This document shows, piece after piece, positions 24,414-31,455 of a DNA stretch of 40,336 nucleotides. A model generated the notes under the pieces. It was not told where the DNA came from and searched no databases. It saw only the letters and a list, made by a program, of their open reading frames with translations. Made by a program: the position numbers and the translations under genes. Numbering within the stretch: the first letter of the stretch is position 1; the number at the start of each line of letters is the position of its first letter. The stretch is from Acidimicrobiales bacterium (GTDB lineage Bacteria > Actinomycetota > Acidimicrobiia > Acidimicrobiales > RAAP-2): assembly GCA_017883025.1 (NCBI GenBank), contig JADGOH010000003.1, positions 1 through 40,336 of the forward strand, written 5' to 3'.

Positions 24414-25268
24414 ATGCCCGGCCGCACGGGAAGGCGATGGTTCACGCCCCCGCGGTGGACCGGCGCGTTCACGGACTTCTTCGACCGTCGCGTGGACCGG
24501 GTGGCCGGCTCCCCCGAGAGGGCCGTCGCCATCACGGACGGTTGGGTCGCCAAGGCACAGCAGCGCTACGGGCCGGACTCGTGGAAGACGGTCAACACGA
24601 TGGAGGCTGCGGCCAAGCGCCGCGACGCCGTCGGTGACCACCAGGGGGCCCTCGGGCTCCGCCGCCAGGTCCTGGCCAAGCGCCGGGAGCACCTCGGCCC
24701 CGGGCACCGCCAGTCCCTGAGCGCCGAGTACGCACTGGCCGGCACCCTGCTCGGCCTCGACCGGCCCGACGAGGCCCGCCCCTACGCCGACCACGCGCTC
24801 GAGTGCTACGTGGCCGAGCTCGGCCCGGACGACCCGACGTCGCTGGCCGCGCTCGAGCGCAGCGCACGGATCCAGCTCCAACTGGGCGAGACGGCCGAGG
24901 GGGTCTTCAAGTACCGACGGGCCATCACCGGCTTCCGCGACCTGGGCGACGACGAGCGGGCCGAGCGGGTGACCATCAACCTCGGGCGGCTCCTGCTGGC
25001 ACGGGGCGACCAGGAGGACGCACTCGAGGTCTTTCGCGAACTGGTCGACGTCCAGGGCCGCCGGCTCGGACCCGACGACCCCGCCACCCTGGCGTCGCTC
25101 CGGGACATGGCCCTGACGCTGGCCCGGCTGGGGCGGCTGCGGGAGGCGAAGGTGGTGGCGCAGAACCTGGTCGACGGGACGTCCCGGGTCCAGGGGGCCG
25201 ACCACGAGTCGACGGCCGACGCCCGCCGGCTGCTCGACCGGATCGACGCGTCGCTGCAGGCCGACTGA
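24414..25268 (+). CDS. Tetratricopeptide-repeat protein
   Basis: A helical-repeat protein of 284 residues, probably a scaffold for protein contacts. After a basic N-terminus it has at least four TPR pairs of the kinesin-light-chain/NphP3 type, with recurring units such as GDHQGALGLRRQVLAKRREHLGPGH, GLDRPDEARPYADHALECYVAELGPDD, GDQEDALEVFRELVDVQGRRLGPDD and GRLREAKVVAQNLVDG. No signal peptide or membrane segment is visible. It is convergent with era and shares its stop codon region with a terminator hairpin. The partner is unknown. Confidence 0.85.
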   Translation: MPGRTGRRWFTPPRWTGAFTDFFDRRVDRVAGSPERAVAITDGWVAKAQQRYGPDSWKTVNTMEAAAKRRDAVGDHQGALGLRRQVLAKRREHLGPGHRQSLSAEYALAGTLLGLDRPDEARPYADHALECYVAELGPDDPTSLAALERSARIQLQLGETAEGVFKYRRAITGFRDLGDDERAERVTINLGRLLLARGDQEDALEVFRELVDVQGRRLGPDDPATLASLRDMALTLARLGRLREAKVVAQNLVDGTSRVQGADHESTADARRLLDRIDASLQAD

Positions 25269-25287
25269 GGCGAGCCAACCGCCTCAG
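25265..25287. terminator. Bidirectional hairpin containing both stop codons
   Basis: CTGAGGCG and CGCCTCAG form a perfect eight-pair stem with a seven-base loop. The left arm contains the TGA of the TPR gene and the right arm the TGA (as TCA) of era, so each convergent transcript ends in the same stem. Confidence 0.65.
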
Positions 25288-26243
25288 AACCCGAGGCGGT
25301 CCAGGGAGTCCTCGCGCTGCTGCCAGCGCTTCTCCACCCGGACGAAAAGCTCGAGGTAGGCGCCGGGCTCCATCTGCTTGCGCACCGCCATCCCGACCTC
25401 CTTCAAGGTGGCGCCCCCCTTGCCGATGACGATGCCCTTCTGCGAGTCGCGCTCGACCAGGATCTCGCACCGGACGCGGGGCCACTCCCACTCGGTCACG
25501 CGGCAGGCGATGGAGTGCGGGAGCTCGTCGGCCACCCGGTGGAGCAGCTCCTCGCGGACGAGGTCGGCCACCCAGAACGCCTCGGCCACGTCGGTGACCA
25601 TACCGTCGGGGTAGTACTGCGGGCCGACGGGCAGGCAGGCGATCAGGGCGTCCACCAGCCCAGGCACGCCCTCGCCGGTGACCGCCGACAAGGGGAAGTA
25701 CTCGACCGGCACCGGGTCGCCACCCGACTCGGCGTCGAGCTCCTCGACCACCGCCGACACACCGGTGAGATGGCCCAGTACCCCGTCGCCCCCGACCTTG
25801 TCGATCTTGTTGACCACGACCATCAGGGTCGGGCGGCCCACCGTGTCCGGGTCACCCCCGCCGAGCTCGACGGTCAGGGCGGCCGAGCGGGCCATGGCCC
25901 GCACCCGCTTCACCGAGTTGGCCAGTACCATCCGGTCGCCCGGGCCCACGGCTCCGGTGGCCTCGACCAGGGCCACCACGGCGTCGACGTCGTCGAGCGA
26001 GGAGGTGGCCGACTCGTTCATCCGCTGCCCCAGCGCCGTCTTCGGCTTGTGGAGGCCGGGGGTGTCGACGAAGACCACCTGGGCGTCGGGCCGGTTGAGC
26101 ACCCCGCGCACCTGGGAACGGGTGGTGTTGGGCCGGGGCGACACGATGGAGACCTTGGTGCCGACCATCGAGTTCACCAGCGTGGACTTGCCCACATTGG
26201 GGCGCCCCACCACGGCCACGAATCCGGACCGGAACCTGGTCAT
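25284..26243 (-). CDS. era: GTPase Era
   Basis: Ribosome assembly GTPase that binds the 3' end of 16S rRNA; 319 residues. G1 is VVGRPNVGKSTLVN, G2 region SPRPNTTRSQVRG, G3 DTPGLHKP, G4 VVNKIDKV and G5 LSAVTGEGV. The C-terminal KH domain has the RNA-binding ERDSQKGIVIGKGGATLKEVG. Between G3 and G4 there is an insert of about 20-25 residues (KRVRAMARSAALTVELGGGD) compared with the usual 300-residue enzyme. ATG 26243 overlaps the corC-like stop as ATGA. It closes the hrcA-to-era cluster. Confidence 0.96.
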   Translation of the reverse strand: MTRFRSGFVAVVGRPNVGKSTLVNSMVGTKVSIVSPRPNTTRSQVRGVLNRPDAQVVFVDTPGLHKPKTALGQRMNESATSSLDDVDAVVALVEATGAVGPGDRMVLANSVKRVRAMARSAALTVELGGGDPDTVGRPTLMVVVNKIDKVGGDGVLGHLTGVSAVVEELDAESGGDPVPVEYFPLSAVTGEGVPGLVDALIACLPVGPQYYPDGMVTDVAEAFWVADLVREELLHRVADELPHSIACRVTEWEWPRVRCEILVERDSQKGIVIGKGGATLKEVGMAVRKQMEPGAYLELFVRVEKRWQQREDSLDRLGF

Positions 26244-27529
26244 GCGTCCTCGGACGCCGTGGCGTCCGCCATGGGCCGGATCGTGACCCGCTCGATGCGC
26301 CGGCCGTTCACGCGGGCGACCTCGAGCCGGAGCCCGTCCGAGGTGACCGCCTCGCCGGCGACGGGGACGTGGCCGAGCAGGTCGAACACCAGGCCGCCCA
26401 CGGTGTCCCAGGCGCCGGTCGGCAGGTGGGCGTCGAGCAGGTCGTTGACCTCGTCGACCGGCAGACGGGCGCTCACCCGGAGCCCGCCACCGGCCAACTG
26501 CTCCACCGGGATCTCCTCGACGTCGAACTCGTCGACGATCTCGCCCACCAGTTCCTCGATCAGGTCCTCGAGGGTGACCAGGCCGGCCGTGCCCCCGTAC
26601 TCGTCGACCACGACGGCGAGGTGGAACTTGTCCGACTGCATCTCGCGCATCAGGTCCGCGACCCGCTTGGTCTCGGGGACGAAGTGGGCCTCGCGCAGGT
26701 GGGACCCGACCGGCTCGCCGCCCCGTCCGGCCCGGATCTCCCGGATCAGGTCCTTGGTGTAGGCGATGCCCGCCACGTCGTCGATCTGCTGCTCGACGGC
26801 CGGCATCCGGCTGCGCCCGGCCTCGAGCGCCACGTCCAGCGCGGCCTCGACCGCCTCGTCGGCGCCGATGGTCACCATGTCGGTCCGGGGCACCATGACC
26901 TCGCGGACGACGGTGTCACCGAACTCGATGATGGAGTGGATGAGCGCCCGCTCCTCCCGCTCGATCACGTCGCCCTCGACGGCCACGTCGGCCATGGCCA
27001 GCAACTCGGACTCGGTGACCAGGGCGCCCGCGTAGCCGCCCTTCTGGCCGATGAAGAGGTTGGCCAGGCCGTTCAGGCCGCCCGAGACCAGGCGGACCGG
27101 GGGGAAACGGATCACGGCGGACACGATCGGGGCGCTGAACAGCGCGGCCCGCTCGGGGTGGTGGACGGCCCAGTTCTTGGGCACCGCCTCGGCGAACACG
27201 AAGATGACCACGATCTCGAAGACGGTCGCGGCGGCCACGCCCCAGGCGCCGAACCACCGGACGGCCAGGATCCCGACCAGGGTGGCCACGACCAGCTGGC
27301 AGATGAGCACCAGCAGCAGCACCGGGTTGAGGAAGCCCTGGGGGTCCTCGGTGAGGCGGACCAGCACCTTGGCCCCCCGTTTGCCGTCGTCGGCCAGGCT
27401 CTTGGCCTTGGCCCGTCCCGTCCGCACGAGCGCCGTCTCGGCCAGGGCGAGGAGCGCCGAGGCGGCCAGGAGCAGGAGCACCACGACGGACAGGGCCACG
27501 TCCTCGGGGCCGAAGGTGACGGCGGTCAT
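26240..27529 (-). CDS. CNNM/CorC (HlyC) family transporter with CBS domains
   Basis: A 429-residue membrane protein related to CorC/CNNM magnesium transport proteins. The N-terminal DUF21 domain has three to four helices (VALSVVVLLLLAASALLALAETALVRTG, FLNPVLLLVLICQLVVATLVGILAV and VFEIVVIFVFAEAVPKNWAV). A CBS pair follows (VREVMVPRTDMVTIGADE, then FHLAVVVDEYGGTAGLVTLEDLIEELVGEI), then the CorC_HlyC domain ending GRRIERVTIRP. ATG 27529 overlaps ybeY by four bases; the track start at 28102 lies in upstream genes. This gene almost always sits between ybeY and era in actinobacteria. Confidence 0.92.
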   Translation of the reverse strand: MTAVTFGPEDVALSVVVLLLLAASALLALAETALVRTGRAKAKSLADDGKRGAKVLVRLTEDPQGFLNPVLLLVLICQLVVATLVGILAVRWFGAWGVAAATVFEIVVIFVFAEAVPKNWAVHHPERAALFSAPIVSAVIRFPPVRLVSGGLNGLANLFIGQKGGYAGALVTESELLAMADVAVEGDVIEREERALIHSIIEFGDTVVREVMVPRTDMVTIGADEAVEAALDVALEAGRSRMPAVEQQIDDVAGIAYTKDLIREIRAGRGGEPVGSHLREAHFVPETKRVADLMREMQSDKFHLAVVVDEYGGTAGLVTLEDLIEELVGEIVDEFDVEEIPVEQLAGGGLRVSARLPVDEVNDLLDAHLPTGAWDTVGGLVFDLLGHVPVAGEAVTSDGLRLEVARVNGRRIERVTIRPMADATASEDA

Positions 27530-28053
27530 CCGGTCGCCGGGTCGAGCAGCGGGGGAACCCGGTAGTAGCGGTCGAGGAGCTGTTGCTCGCGCCGCTCCAT
27601 CCGCTCGGCCTCCTCGTCGACGACATGGTCCATGCCGAGCAGGTGCAGGATGCCGTGCACGACCAGCAAGGCGATCTCGTCGTCGAAGGTGACCCCGTGG
27701 TCCACCGCGTTCAGGGCGGCCACGGCCGGGCAGATCACCACGTCGCCGAGGAGCAGGTGGCGGCCGGTCGGGGCCTCGATGGACGCCGGGCCGGTCCCGC
27801 CCTCGTCCGGGGAGCGTCCGCTGCGGTCGATCTCGTCCTCGATCGGGAACGAAAGGACGTCGGTCGGCCCCTCCTTGTCGAGGAAGCGCAGGTTGAGGGC
27901 GGCGATCGACTCCTCGTCGATGAAGAGCAGCGACACCTCGGTGTCCTCGGTGATCCCCTCGGCCTCGAGCGCGGACCGGGCCAGGGCGGCCCAGCGGTCG
28001 ACGGCCACCGGGTGGTCCGACTGCTCGTCGGCCGCGTAGATGTCGAGGCTCAC
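27526..28053 (-). CDS. ybeY: Endoribonuclease YbeY
   Basis: Metal-dependent endoribonuclease for 16S rRNA 3'-end maturation and ribosome quality control; 175 residues. The zinc signature HGILHLLGMDH is intact, preceded by NLRFLDKEGPTDVLSFP. An acidic Gly/Ser-rich insert (EIDRSGRSPDEGGTGPA) lies between the two conserved parts, as in other actinobacteria. GTG 28053 overlaps the phoH stop as GTGA. Confidence 0.96.
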   Translation of the reverse strand: MSLDIYAADEQSDHPVAVDRWAALARSALEAEGITEDTEVSLLFIDEESIAALNLRFLDKEGPTDVLSFPIEDEIDRSGRSPDEGGTGPASIEAPTGRHLLLGDVVICPAVAALNAVDHGVTFDDEIALLVVHGILHLLGMDHVVDEEAERMERREQQLLDRYYRVPPLLDPATG

Positions 28054-29111
28054 GACCGCCCCGGTCCGTTCGACGATCCGTTGCCCGAGCCGTGTGCGAC
28101 ACCGTTCGTCGGGGACGACGACCCGTTGGACGGGGTGCCGGACGACGGACCGGCCTCCCCGCGGTCGTAGGCGGTGACGATGTCGGCCACGATCTTGTGG
28201 CGGACGACGTCCTGGGCCTTCAGGTGGACGAATCCGAGGTCGGGCACGCCGCCCAGGACCGCCTCGAGGCCGACCAGGCCGGACCGGCCGCCGGGGATGT
28301 CGACCTGGGTCATGTCGCCGGTGACGACCGCCTTCGAGCCGAATCCGATGCGGGTCAGGAACATCTTCATCTGCTCGGGGCTGGTGTTCTGGGCTTCGTC
28401 CAGGATGATGAACGAGTTGTTGAGGGTCCGGCCCCGCATGAACGCCAGCGGCGCCACCTCGACGGCCCCCTTGTCGATCAGGCGCTGCGCTCCCTCGGCC
28501 TCGAGCAGGTCGTGCAGCGCGTCGTACAGGGGGCGGAGGTAGGGGTCGACCTTGGCCAGCATGTCCCCCGGCAGGAAGCCCAGCCGCTCGCCAGCCTCGA
28601 CGGCGGGACGGGTGAGGATGATGCGGCTCACCTGGCGGGCCTGCAGTGCCTGGACGGCCAAGGCGACGGCCAGGTAGGACTTGCCGGTACCGGCGGGCCC
28701 GATGCCGAAGGTCACGATGTTGCTCCTGATGGCGTCGGCGTAGGCCTTCTGCCCTCCGGTCTTCGGCCGCACCGCCCGACCCCGGGACGAGCGCACCAGC
28801 TCGCTGGTCAGGACCTCGGAGGGGCGGACGTCGTCGTGGAGCATGTCGATCGTGCGGCCGAGCTGTACGGGGTCGAGGCCCTGCCCGGACTCGAGCAGGA
28901 TGATCAGCTCGTGGAAGAGCGAGGCGACGTGCTCGGCCGAGGCGGCCCCGTCGGGTCCGGTCCCCTCGAGGGAGACCTCATTGCCCCGGACGGCGATCCG
29001 GACGTTCGGGAAGGCACGCTCGATCTGGCGGAGCAGCTCATCGCGCTGGCCGAGGAGACCGGCCATGAGGTGGTTGCCGGGGACGAGGATCTTTACCGGG
29101 GTGCCTGCCAC
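28050..29111 (-). CDS. phoH: PhoH-like ATPase
   Basis: A 353-residue PhoH-family P-loop ATPase, linked to RNA metabolism and almost always coupled to ybeY. Walker A is [17 protein letters not shown], Walker [20 protein letters not shown], with [28 protein letters not shown] and [12 protein letters not shown] between and after. The N-terminal domain is KH-like ([14 protein letters not shown]). The last 35 residues are a low-complexity Ser/Gly/Asn tail ([20 protein letters not shown]), probably disordered. The GTG start has no strong ribosome binding site; TAGGGT lies 16 bases upstream. Confidence 0.95.
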   Translation of the reverse strand: MAGTPVKILVPGNHLMAGLLGQRDELLRQIERAFPNVRIAVRGNEVSLEGTGPDGAASAEHVASLFHELIILLESGQGLDPVQLGRTIDMLHDDVRPSEVLTSELVRSSRGRAVRPKTGGQKAYADAIRSNIVTFGIGPAGTGKSYLAVALAVQALQARQVSRIILTRPAVEAGERLGFLPGDMLAKVDPYLRPLYDALHDLLEAEGAQRLIDKGAVEVAPLAFMRGRTLNNSFIILDEAQNTSPEQMKMFLTRIGFGSKAVVTGDMTQVDIPGGRSGLVGLEAVLGGVPDLGFVHLKAQDVVRHKIVADIVTAYDRGEAGPSSGTPSNGSSSPTNGVAHGSGNGSSNGPGRS

Positions 29112-29127
29112 GTGCGTTCTGCCTGCG

Positions 29128-29133
29128 ACCCTA
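29128..29133 (-). promoter_or_regulatory. Possible -10 of a phoH promoter
   Basis: TAGGGT lies 16 bases before the phoH GTG in the 108-bp gap after the HIT gene, implying a leader of about 9-10 nt. Confidence 0.35.
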
Positions 29134-29181
29134 CCAGCGGCCCGGGGCCGCCCGGACGCACCGCCGGGCCAGGATCGGTCG

Positions 29182-29208
29182 GGGACACGGTCGGCAGGGA
29201 CACGGTCG
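29182..29208 (-). repeat. Direct repeat in the HIT-phoH gap
   Basis: GGGACACGGTCG occurs twice, at 29182-29193 and 29197-29208, a 15-bp period that would put both copies on similar helix faces only loosely. It could bind a regulator of phoH or be incidental. Confidence 0.4.
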
Positions 29209-29219
29209 ACCGGGTCCGT

Positions 29220-29579
29220 TCAGCCGGGGGGCCAGTCGAACGAGCGCCCGCCGAGCACGTGGAGGTGGAGGTGGGGCACGGTGTTCGAGGCGTCGTGCCC
29301 GACGTTGAACGCCAGGCGGTAGCCGCGGTCCTCGCCGCCGAGGCCTTCGGCGTCGGCCACGGCCCTGGCCGCCACCAGCAGGGCCAGGACGTCCTCGGCA
29401 TCGTCGGGTCCCACCGTCGAGGCGTTCACGATGTGGTGACGGGGCACGATCAGGACATGGAGCGGGGCCTGGGGCGCGATGTCCCGGAACGCCACGGTGC
29501 GCTCGTCGCGGCGGACGACGTCGGCCGGGATGTCGCCGGCCACGATGCCGCAGAACAGGCAGTCGGGGTCGGTCGTCAC
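29220..29579 (-). CDS. HIT-family nucleotide hydrolase/transferase
   Basis: A histidine triad protein of 119 residues of the Hint-like group, which hydrolyses AMP-linked small molecules. The start motif CLFCGIVAGDIPADVV, the middle PLHVLIVPRHHI and the catalytic triad NTVPHLHLHVLGGR are all intact. I choose GTG 29579, ten bases after the stop of the HTH gene, rather than the track start inside that gene. HIT genes are standard members of the rsmE-phoH cluster. Confidence 0.93.
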   Translation of the reverse strand: MTTDPDCLFCGIVAGDIPADVVRRDERTVAFRDIAPQAPLHVLIVPRHHIVNASTVGPDDAEDVLALLVAARAVADAEGLGGEDRGYRLAFNVGHDASNTVPHLHLHVLGGRSFDWPPG

Positions 29580-29589
29580 CTGCCGGCGG

Positions 29590-29895
29590 TCATCCCTCGG
29601 CCGCCAGGCGCTCCTGGTGTACATGGTTCCCGTTGCCGTTGCCACCGCCGTGGACGACGCGTGTCGGACCCTTGACCTCGGGGTAGAGGTGCTCGAGGCT
29701 GCCGGGCACGATGCGGCTCGACTCGATGAAGTCGTCGACGTCGGTCTCCTTCAGCCGGATGACCCGGCCGAACTTGTAGGCGGCCAGGCCGCCCTCGTCG
29801 ATGAACCGGTAGAGGCTGCGCAGGGTGACCCCGAGGCGCTCGGCCGCCTCCTTGGTGCTCAGCCAGCTGATGTGGTCACGGTCGGCGTCGGTCAT
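29590..29895 (-). CDS. HTH_17 (excisionase-type) DNA-binding protein
   Basis: A 101-residue protein with a MerR-like winged helix of the excisionase family: WLSTKEAAERLGVTLRSLYRFIDEGGLAAYKFGRVIRLKETDVDDFI. The C-terminal 45 residues are unlike it and end in a Gly/Asn stretch (VVHGGGNGNGNHVHQERL). ATG 29895 shares its A with the stop of the BldD homologue (TGATG), so the two regulators are made together. The winged-helix type is shared with BldC, but sequence outside the fold is not clearly BldC. Targets are unknown. Confidence 0.85.
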   Translation of the reverse strand: MTDADRDHISWLSTKEAAERLGVTLRSLYRFIDEGGLAAYKFGRVIRLKETDVDDFIESSRIVPGSLEHLYPEVKGPTRVVHGGGNGNGNHVHQERLAAEG

Positions 29896-30494
29896 CAGAC
29901 CGCGACGAGCAGCCCGAGCTCGTCCAGGCGGGCGCCCATGCTGTCCGGGGTGACCCCGAAGAGGCAGGCGATGGCCCGTACGTCCTCGGCCCGGATCGTG
30001 ATCATCCTGCCGTTGAAGTCCTGGCGGTGCACCTGGATCATGCTCAGGAACCGGCGCAGCAGATCCCGCTCCGGTCCGCTCACCGTGTGGAGCTTCGTGA
30101 GGTCGATCGCCACCTTGTCGGGCACCGTCGAGGCCGGGGCGGCACTCCGCCCGTTGGCCGACCGGTCGTCGGACGAGCCCGACGCCCCCCACCGACCACC
30201 CGGTGTGGCATCGTCGTTGGGCAGTAGCTGGTCCACCGGCACGTCGTAGAGCTTGGCCAGGCGCTGGAGGCGCGGAACCGAGATCGCCCGCTCCCCACGC
30301 TCGTAGGCGCCCAGCACGGACGCCTTGAACTCCTGGTCCGACATGGCCTCGACCGCCTGGAGCGACAGTCGCATCTGCTTGCGCATCGCCCGCAGCCGCG
30401 ACCCGACAGCGCGGGCGTAGGCGACCCTGGCCGCCTCCTCCTGCTCGTCGTCGTCCACTGCAACGACCGCCTTTTCCGTCACTGTCACTGTCAT
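29895..30494 (-). CDS. BldD-like transcriptional regulator with c-di-GMP motif
   Basis: A 199-residue homologue of Streptomyces BldD. The N-terminal XRE-type helix-turn-helix reads SRLRAMRKQMRLSLQAVEAM and VLGAYERGERAISVPRLQRL, followed by a flexible Ser/Gly linker and the C-terminal BldD domain (KVAIDLTKLHTV...LLRRFLSMIQVHRQDFNGRM). The c-di-GMP signature RXD-X8-RXXD is fully kept as RQD-FNGRMITI-RAED, so ligand-driven dimerisation is plausible. In Streptomyces BldD represses development genes when c-di-GMP is high. ATG 30494 has GGAGGG upstream; the track start at 31085 lies in rsmE. A consensus BldD box sits 78 bp upstream, suggesting autoregulation. Confidence 0.88.
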   Translation of the reverse strand: MTVTVTEKAVVAVDDDEQEEAARVAYARAVGSRLRAMRKQMRLSLQAVEAMSDQEFKASVLGAYERGERAISVPRLQRLAKLYDVPVDQLLPNDDATPGGRWGASGSSDDRSANGRSAAPASTVPDKVAIDLTKLHTVSGPERDLLRRFLSMIQVHRQDFNGRMITIRAEDVRAIACLFGVTPDSMGARLDELGLLVAV

Positions 30495-30570
30495 GGTCAA
30501 GCCCTCCGCTCCCACCGATTGCGCCCCTCGAGCCTGAGTTCGCAGTCCGAACCCGCTGTCGAGCTTCCGT

Positions 30571-30585
30571 CTCACGCAGCGTGAC
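30571..30585. promoter_or_regulatory. Perfect BldD-box palindrome
   Basis: CTCACGCAGCGTGAC matches every fixed base of the published Streptomyces BldD consensus nTnACnC(A/T)GnGTnAn. It is in the 158-bp gap between rsmE and the BldD homologue, 78 bp before its ATG. Confidence 0.72.
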
Positions 30586-30600
30586 GAGAGCCGAGGCCCC

Positions 30601-30615
30601 TCACATGCCGTGTGA
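30601..30615. promoter_or_regulatory. Operator-like palindrome TCACA-N5-TGTGA
   Basis: TCACATGCCGTGTGA has five-base perfect arms and lies 30 bp (centre to centre) from the BldD box. It does not fit the BldD consensus, so a second regulator may be involved; the HTH_17 product is a candidate by position only. Confidence 0.45.
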
Positions 30616-30639
30616 ATTTCCTTAGAAGACCAGTTTTCC

Positions 30640-30652
30640 TCACGGAGCGTGG
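30640..30652. promoter_or_regulatory. Imperfect second BldD-like box
   Basis: TCACGGAGCGTGG matches the BldD core with two mismatches, immediately after the rsmE stop codon and 68 bp from the perfect box. Confidence 0.35.
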
Positions 30653-31453
30653 TTACGCAAGGGGCAGAACTACGCCATTGCGGAGGGCGCACAGGAGCGC
30701 CCCGGCCGTGACGGCGGCCGTCTCGGCCCGCAGGACGGTGGCGCCGAGGCCCACCGTGGGGCCGAACCCGACGCGCTCGGCCGGGTCCCATCCGCCCTCG
30801 GGGCCGATGGCCAGGGTCGGACGGTCGAGGCTCGGCGCCGACCCACCTGCGTCGGCGAGGGCCATCGGGGCCCCGGCCAGGGCGGCCACGTCCTCGAGCC
30901 GACAGACGGCGGTGACCTCCGGGAGTCGAGCCCGACGGCACTGGGCCGCCGCCTCGCGGACGACCCGCCGCAGTCGCTCGACCGACCTGGCCGCACGATC
31001 GCCCTCCCACCGCACCACCGAGCGTGAGGTTCTCAGGGGCACGATCCGGTCCACCCCGAGCTCGGTCAGCTTCTGGGCCACCCACTCGGGGCGGTCACCC
31101 TTCGTCGGGGCGAACGCCACCGTCACCTCGGGCCCCGGAGCGAGGTCCACCACGGCCGGCCCGTCGGGCACGAGCAGTCCGGCCGGGTCGGCGCCCCGGG
31201 CCCCCCTGGCCGGAACGATCGGGGCGATCCGGCACGGTACCCACCGCCCGGTCCCGTCGGCGGCGATCACGGACTCGCCGGGGCGGAGGCGGAGCACGTC
31301 GAGCAGGTGGCGCACGTCGGCGTCCTCGACCACCGGTGACCCGGGGTCGGCCACGAACACCATGGCGGCCGCGGCCACCAGGAGCGGGTCGGGGCCACGG
31401 GGCACAGGGGCTTCGTCGGGGGCCGGCGCCTCCCCCGCTCCTGCCGGGGGCAT
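30653..31453 (-). CDS. rsmE: 16S rRNA m3U1498 methyltransferase RsmE
   Basis: A SPOUT methyltransferase of 266 residues modifying U1498 of 16S rRNA. The PUA-like N-terminal domain has DVRHLLDVLRLRPGESVIAADGTG; the knotted C-terminal domain has KGDRPEWVAQKLTELGVDRIVPL, LAIGPEGGWDPAE and LRAETAAVTAGALLCAL. ATG 31453 is two bases after the dnaJ stop, favouring it, although ATG 31363 (MVFVADPG) would remove an unusual 30-residue Pro/Ala leader. Confidence 0.93.
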   Translation of the reverse strand: MPPAGAGEAPAPDEAPVPRGPDPLLVAAAAMVFVADPGSPVVEDADVRHLLDVLRLRPGESVIAADGTGRWVPCRIAPIVPARGARGADPAGLLVPDGPAVVDLAPGPEVTVAFAPTKGDRPEWVAQKLTELGVDRIVPLRTSRSVVRWEGDRAARSVERLRRVVREAAAQCRRARLPEVTAVCRLEDVAALAGAPMALADAGGSAPSLDRPTLAIGPEGGWDPAERVGFGPTVGLGATVLRAETAAVTAGALLCALRNGVVLPLA

Positions 31454-31455
31454 CG

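Noticed and set aside
29182-29208. Direct repeats as an attachment site or mobile-element scar
   Set aside because: No integrase, tRNA end or element lies next to them; at most a regulatory repeat.
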